Positions 13,221 through 13,778 of a DNA stretch of 13,778 bases are shown piece by piece; the stretch's first letter is position 1; each line of letters begins with the position of its first letter. This DNA comes from CAYMLQ01 sp964390795 (GTDB taxonomy: Bacteria > Verrucomicrobiota > Kiritimatiellia > RFP12 > UBA1067). The translations under genes were made by a program, and so were the position numbers. Below the pieces are notes generated by a model. It was not told the DNA's origin. It did not search any database and worked only from the letters and a program-made list of their open reading frames with translations. The stretch lies in NCBI GenBank assembly GCA_964390795.1, contig CAYMLQ010000128.1, forward strand, positions 1 to 13,778, given 5' to 3'.

Positions 13221-13254
13221 CGCCCGCGAAGCGGGAACAAACGATCAAGTAACT
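13221..13254 (+). repeat. Dispersed repeat, copy B (hairpin plus ACAAACGA tail)
   Basis: It matches copy A (602-635) at 23 of 24 core bases plus the TAACT after a 5-nt variable gap. CCCGC-GAA-GCGGG forms the small hairpin. Read in the equivalent frame it gives HPPPAKREQTIK and a TAA stop, close to the HPPAEREQTRG tail of copy A, but no gene precedes it here. Confidence 0.7.
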
Positions 13255-13269
13255 CGAAGGCCGATTGTG

Positions 13270-13295
13270 ATTCCACACTTTGCAAAGTGTGGAAT
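13270..13295. repeat. Perfect 26-bp palindrome
   Basis: ATTCCACACTTTG (13270-13282) is followed directly by its exact reverse complement, with no spacer. This dyad is far beyond chance for a single site. It could be an operator for a dimeric regulator, a cruciform or a mobile-element remnant. No gene begins close enough downstream on either strand to assign a target. Confidence 0.8.
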
Positions 13296-13536
13296 TGTAG
13301 ATGAGAGCTCGCTGATAACGACGAAGTGAACTCCTCGACAAACCGAGAGAAAAGAGAGAGGTGTGACTCTGTTCGTTATGGCCAGTCTATATCCTTGTTG
13401 GAATCGCGAAGCCAATACGATGATTGGCACGAAAAAGTAGGTTGACGCCTCGGGCACATCCACTTGAAGTTATCGACACGTTCGAACGGACGAGATTCTG
13501 ATCATGGCGGTAATGCACCTGCGCCGCGTTCCCGAC
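13296..13536. other. Gene-free spacer, less GC-rich than its surroundings
   Basis: I see no supportable gene. Short frames such as 13378-13440 (20 codons) lack ribosome binding sites. A 10-bp palindrome CGTTCGAACG lies at 13479-13488. The base composition is visibly lower in GC than the flanking genes, which fits decayed or acquired DNA, but nothing identifies it. Confidence 0.4.
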
Positions 13537-13778
13537 CTACGGAAGCCACACCCCGATCTCAGCGATCTCGACCGCATGCGGCTCGTTGGCCGCGTCCTTG
13601 AACAGCCACTTCCCGAAACAGACGTTCACCGTTGCCAGCCGCGACAGCCGCAGGCGCGGTCCGGCCAGCGCGGCATACTCTTTGCCCCACTGCGTGAAAA
13701 GCCGGAGGCTGTTCACCGGTATGCGGATCGTCTGCCACTCCGTCGTCAGCGGCACGTTCGTTCCCCACGGCACGCCGT
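13537..13778 (-). CDS. C-terminal end of a probable carbohydrate-active or carbohydrate-binding secreted protein (5' partial)
   Basis: The frame is open to the right edge, so the start lies outside the window; the GTG at 13771-13773 is an internal valine codon rather than a likely start. The visible 80 or so residues include VPLTTEWQTIRIPVNSLRLF, then RLSRLATVNVCFGKWLF and PHAVEIAEIGVWLP, ending in TAG at 13537-13539. The pattern (EWQ-IRIPL near a beta strand, a FGKWLF strand, a closing EI--I-VW strand) is that of a galactose-binding-like beta sandwich at the end of large glycoside hydrolases or related secreted proteins. The catalytic part is not in view, so the enzyme class cannot be stated. 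Confidence 0.55.
   Translation of the reverse strand, partial: GVPWGTNVPLTTEWQTIRIPVNSLRLFTQWGKEYAALAGPRLRLSRLATVNVCFGKWLFKDAANEPHAVEIAEIGVWLP

Noticed and set aside
12185..13285. 366-codon minus-strand frame opposite tcdA and the 11398 gene
   Set aside because: It is antisense to a well-conserved tcdA and has low-complexity composition, so it is a shadow of GC-rich coding.

Overview
The window is GC-rich bacterial DNA with ordinary Shine-Dalgarno genes. Its content points to an anaerobic member of the Planctomycetes-Verrucomicrobia group, with Kiritimatiellota or Lentisphaerae my best guess. The grounds are a very large secreted protein built from autotransporter-type beta-strand repeats and lectin-like modules, a reductive activator of corrinoid proteins (an anaerobe's enzyme), and spacers full of short tandem and inverted repeats. 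The taxonomic call is inference from gene content. No marker phylogeny was possible.

Layout from left to right. (1) 1-633, plus strand: the C-terminal end of a type IIG/Eco57I-like restriction-modification methyltransferase that enters from the left edge. (2) 634-977: a spacer with heptamer repeats. (3) 978-1421, minus: a small DUF2059-like lipoprotein. (4) 1422-1857: a spacer dominated by a nested inverted repeat of about 250 bp. (5) 1858-3795, plus: a 645-residue [2Fe-2S]/ASKHA corrinoid-activation protein, then a decayed 18-codon frame that overlaps its stop. (6) 3937-8628, plus: a 1563-residue exported adhesin-like protein with three lectin-like modules. (7) 8990-10267, plus: serS, preceded by a palindromic repeat element. 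(8) 10367-11281, minus: an unrecognised membrane-anchored protein, convergent with serS; the space between them is one large 8-mer-based hairpin. (9) 11398-12312 and 12317-13063, plus: a secreted protein with a possible GspC/PilP-like domain, probably co-transcribed with tcdA (tRNA ct6A dehydratase). (10) 13064-13536: a repeat-rich gene-free region. (11) 13537-13778, minus: the C-terminal end of a probable carbohydrate-binding or glycoside-hydrolase-like protein that runs off the right edge.

The genes do not form one pathway; most stand alone. Only the 11398-12312/tcdA pair looks like an operon, and the corrinoid activator probably once had a translationally coupled downstream partner. I found no clear new defence or biosynthetic system. 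The most unusual signal is repeat structure. Several unrelated 7- and 8-nt tandem arrays, inverted elements and hairpins sit exactly at gene ends. One heptamer array lies inside the tcdA reading frame, and two copies of one repeat encode the same C-terminal residues ending in a stop codon at both ends of the window.
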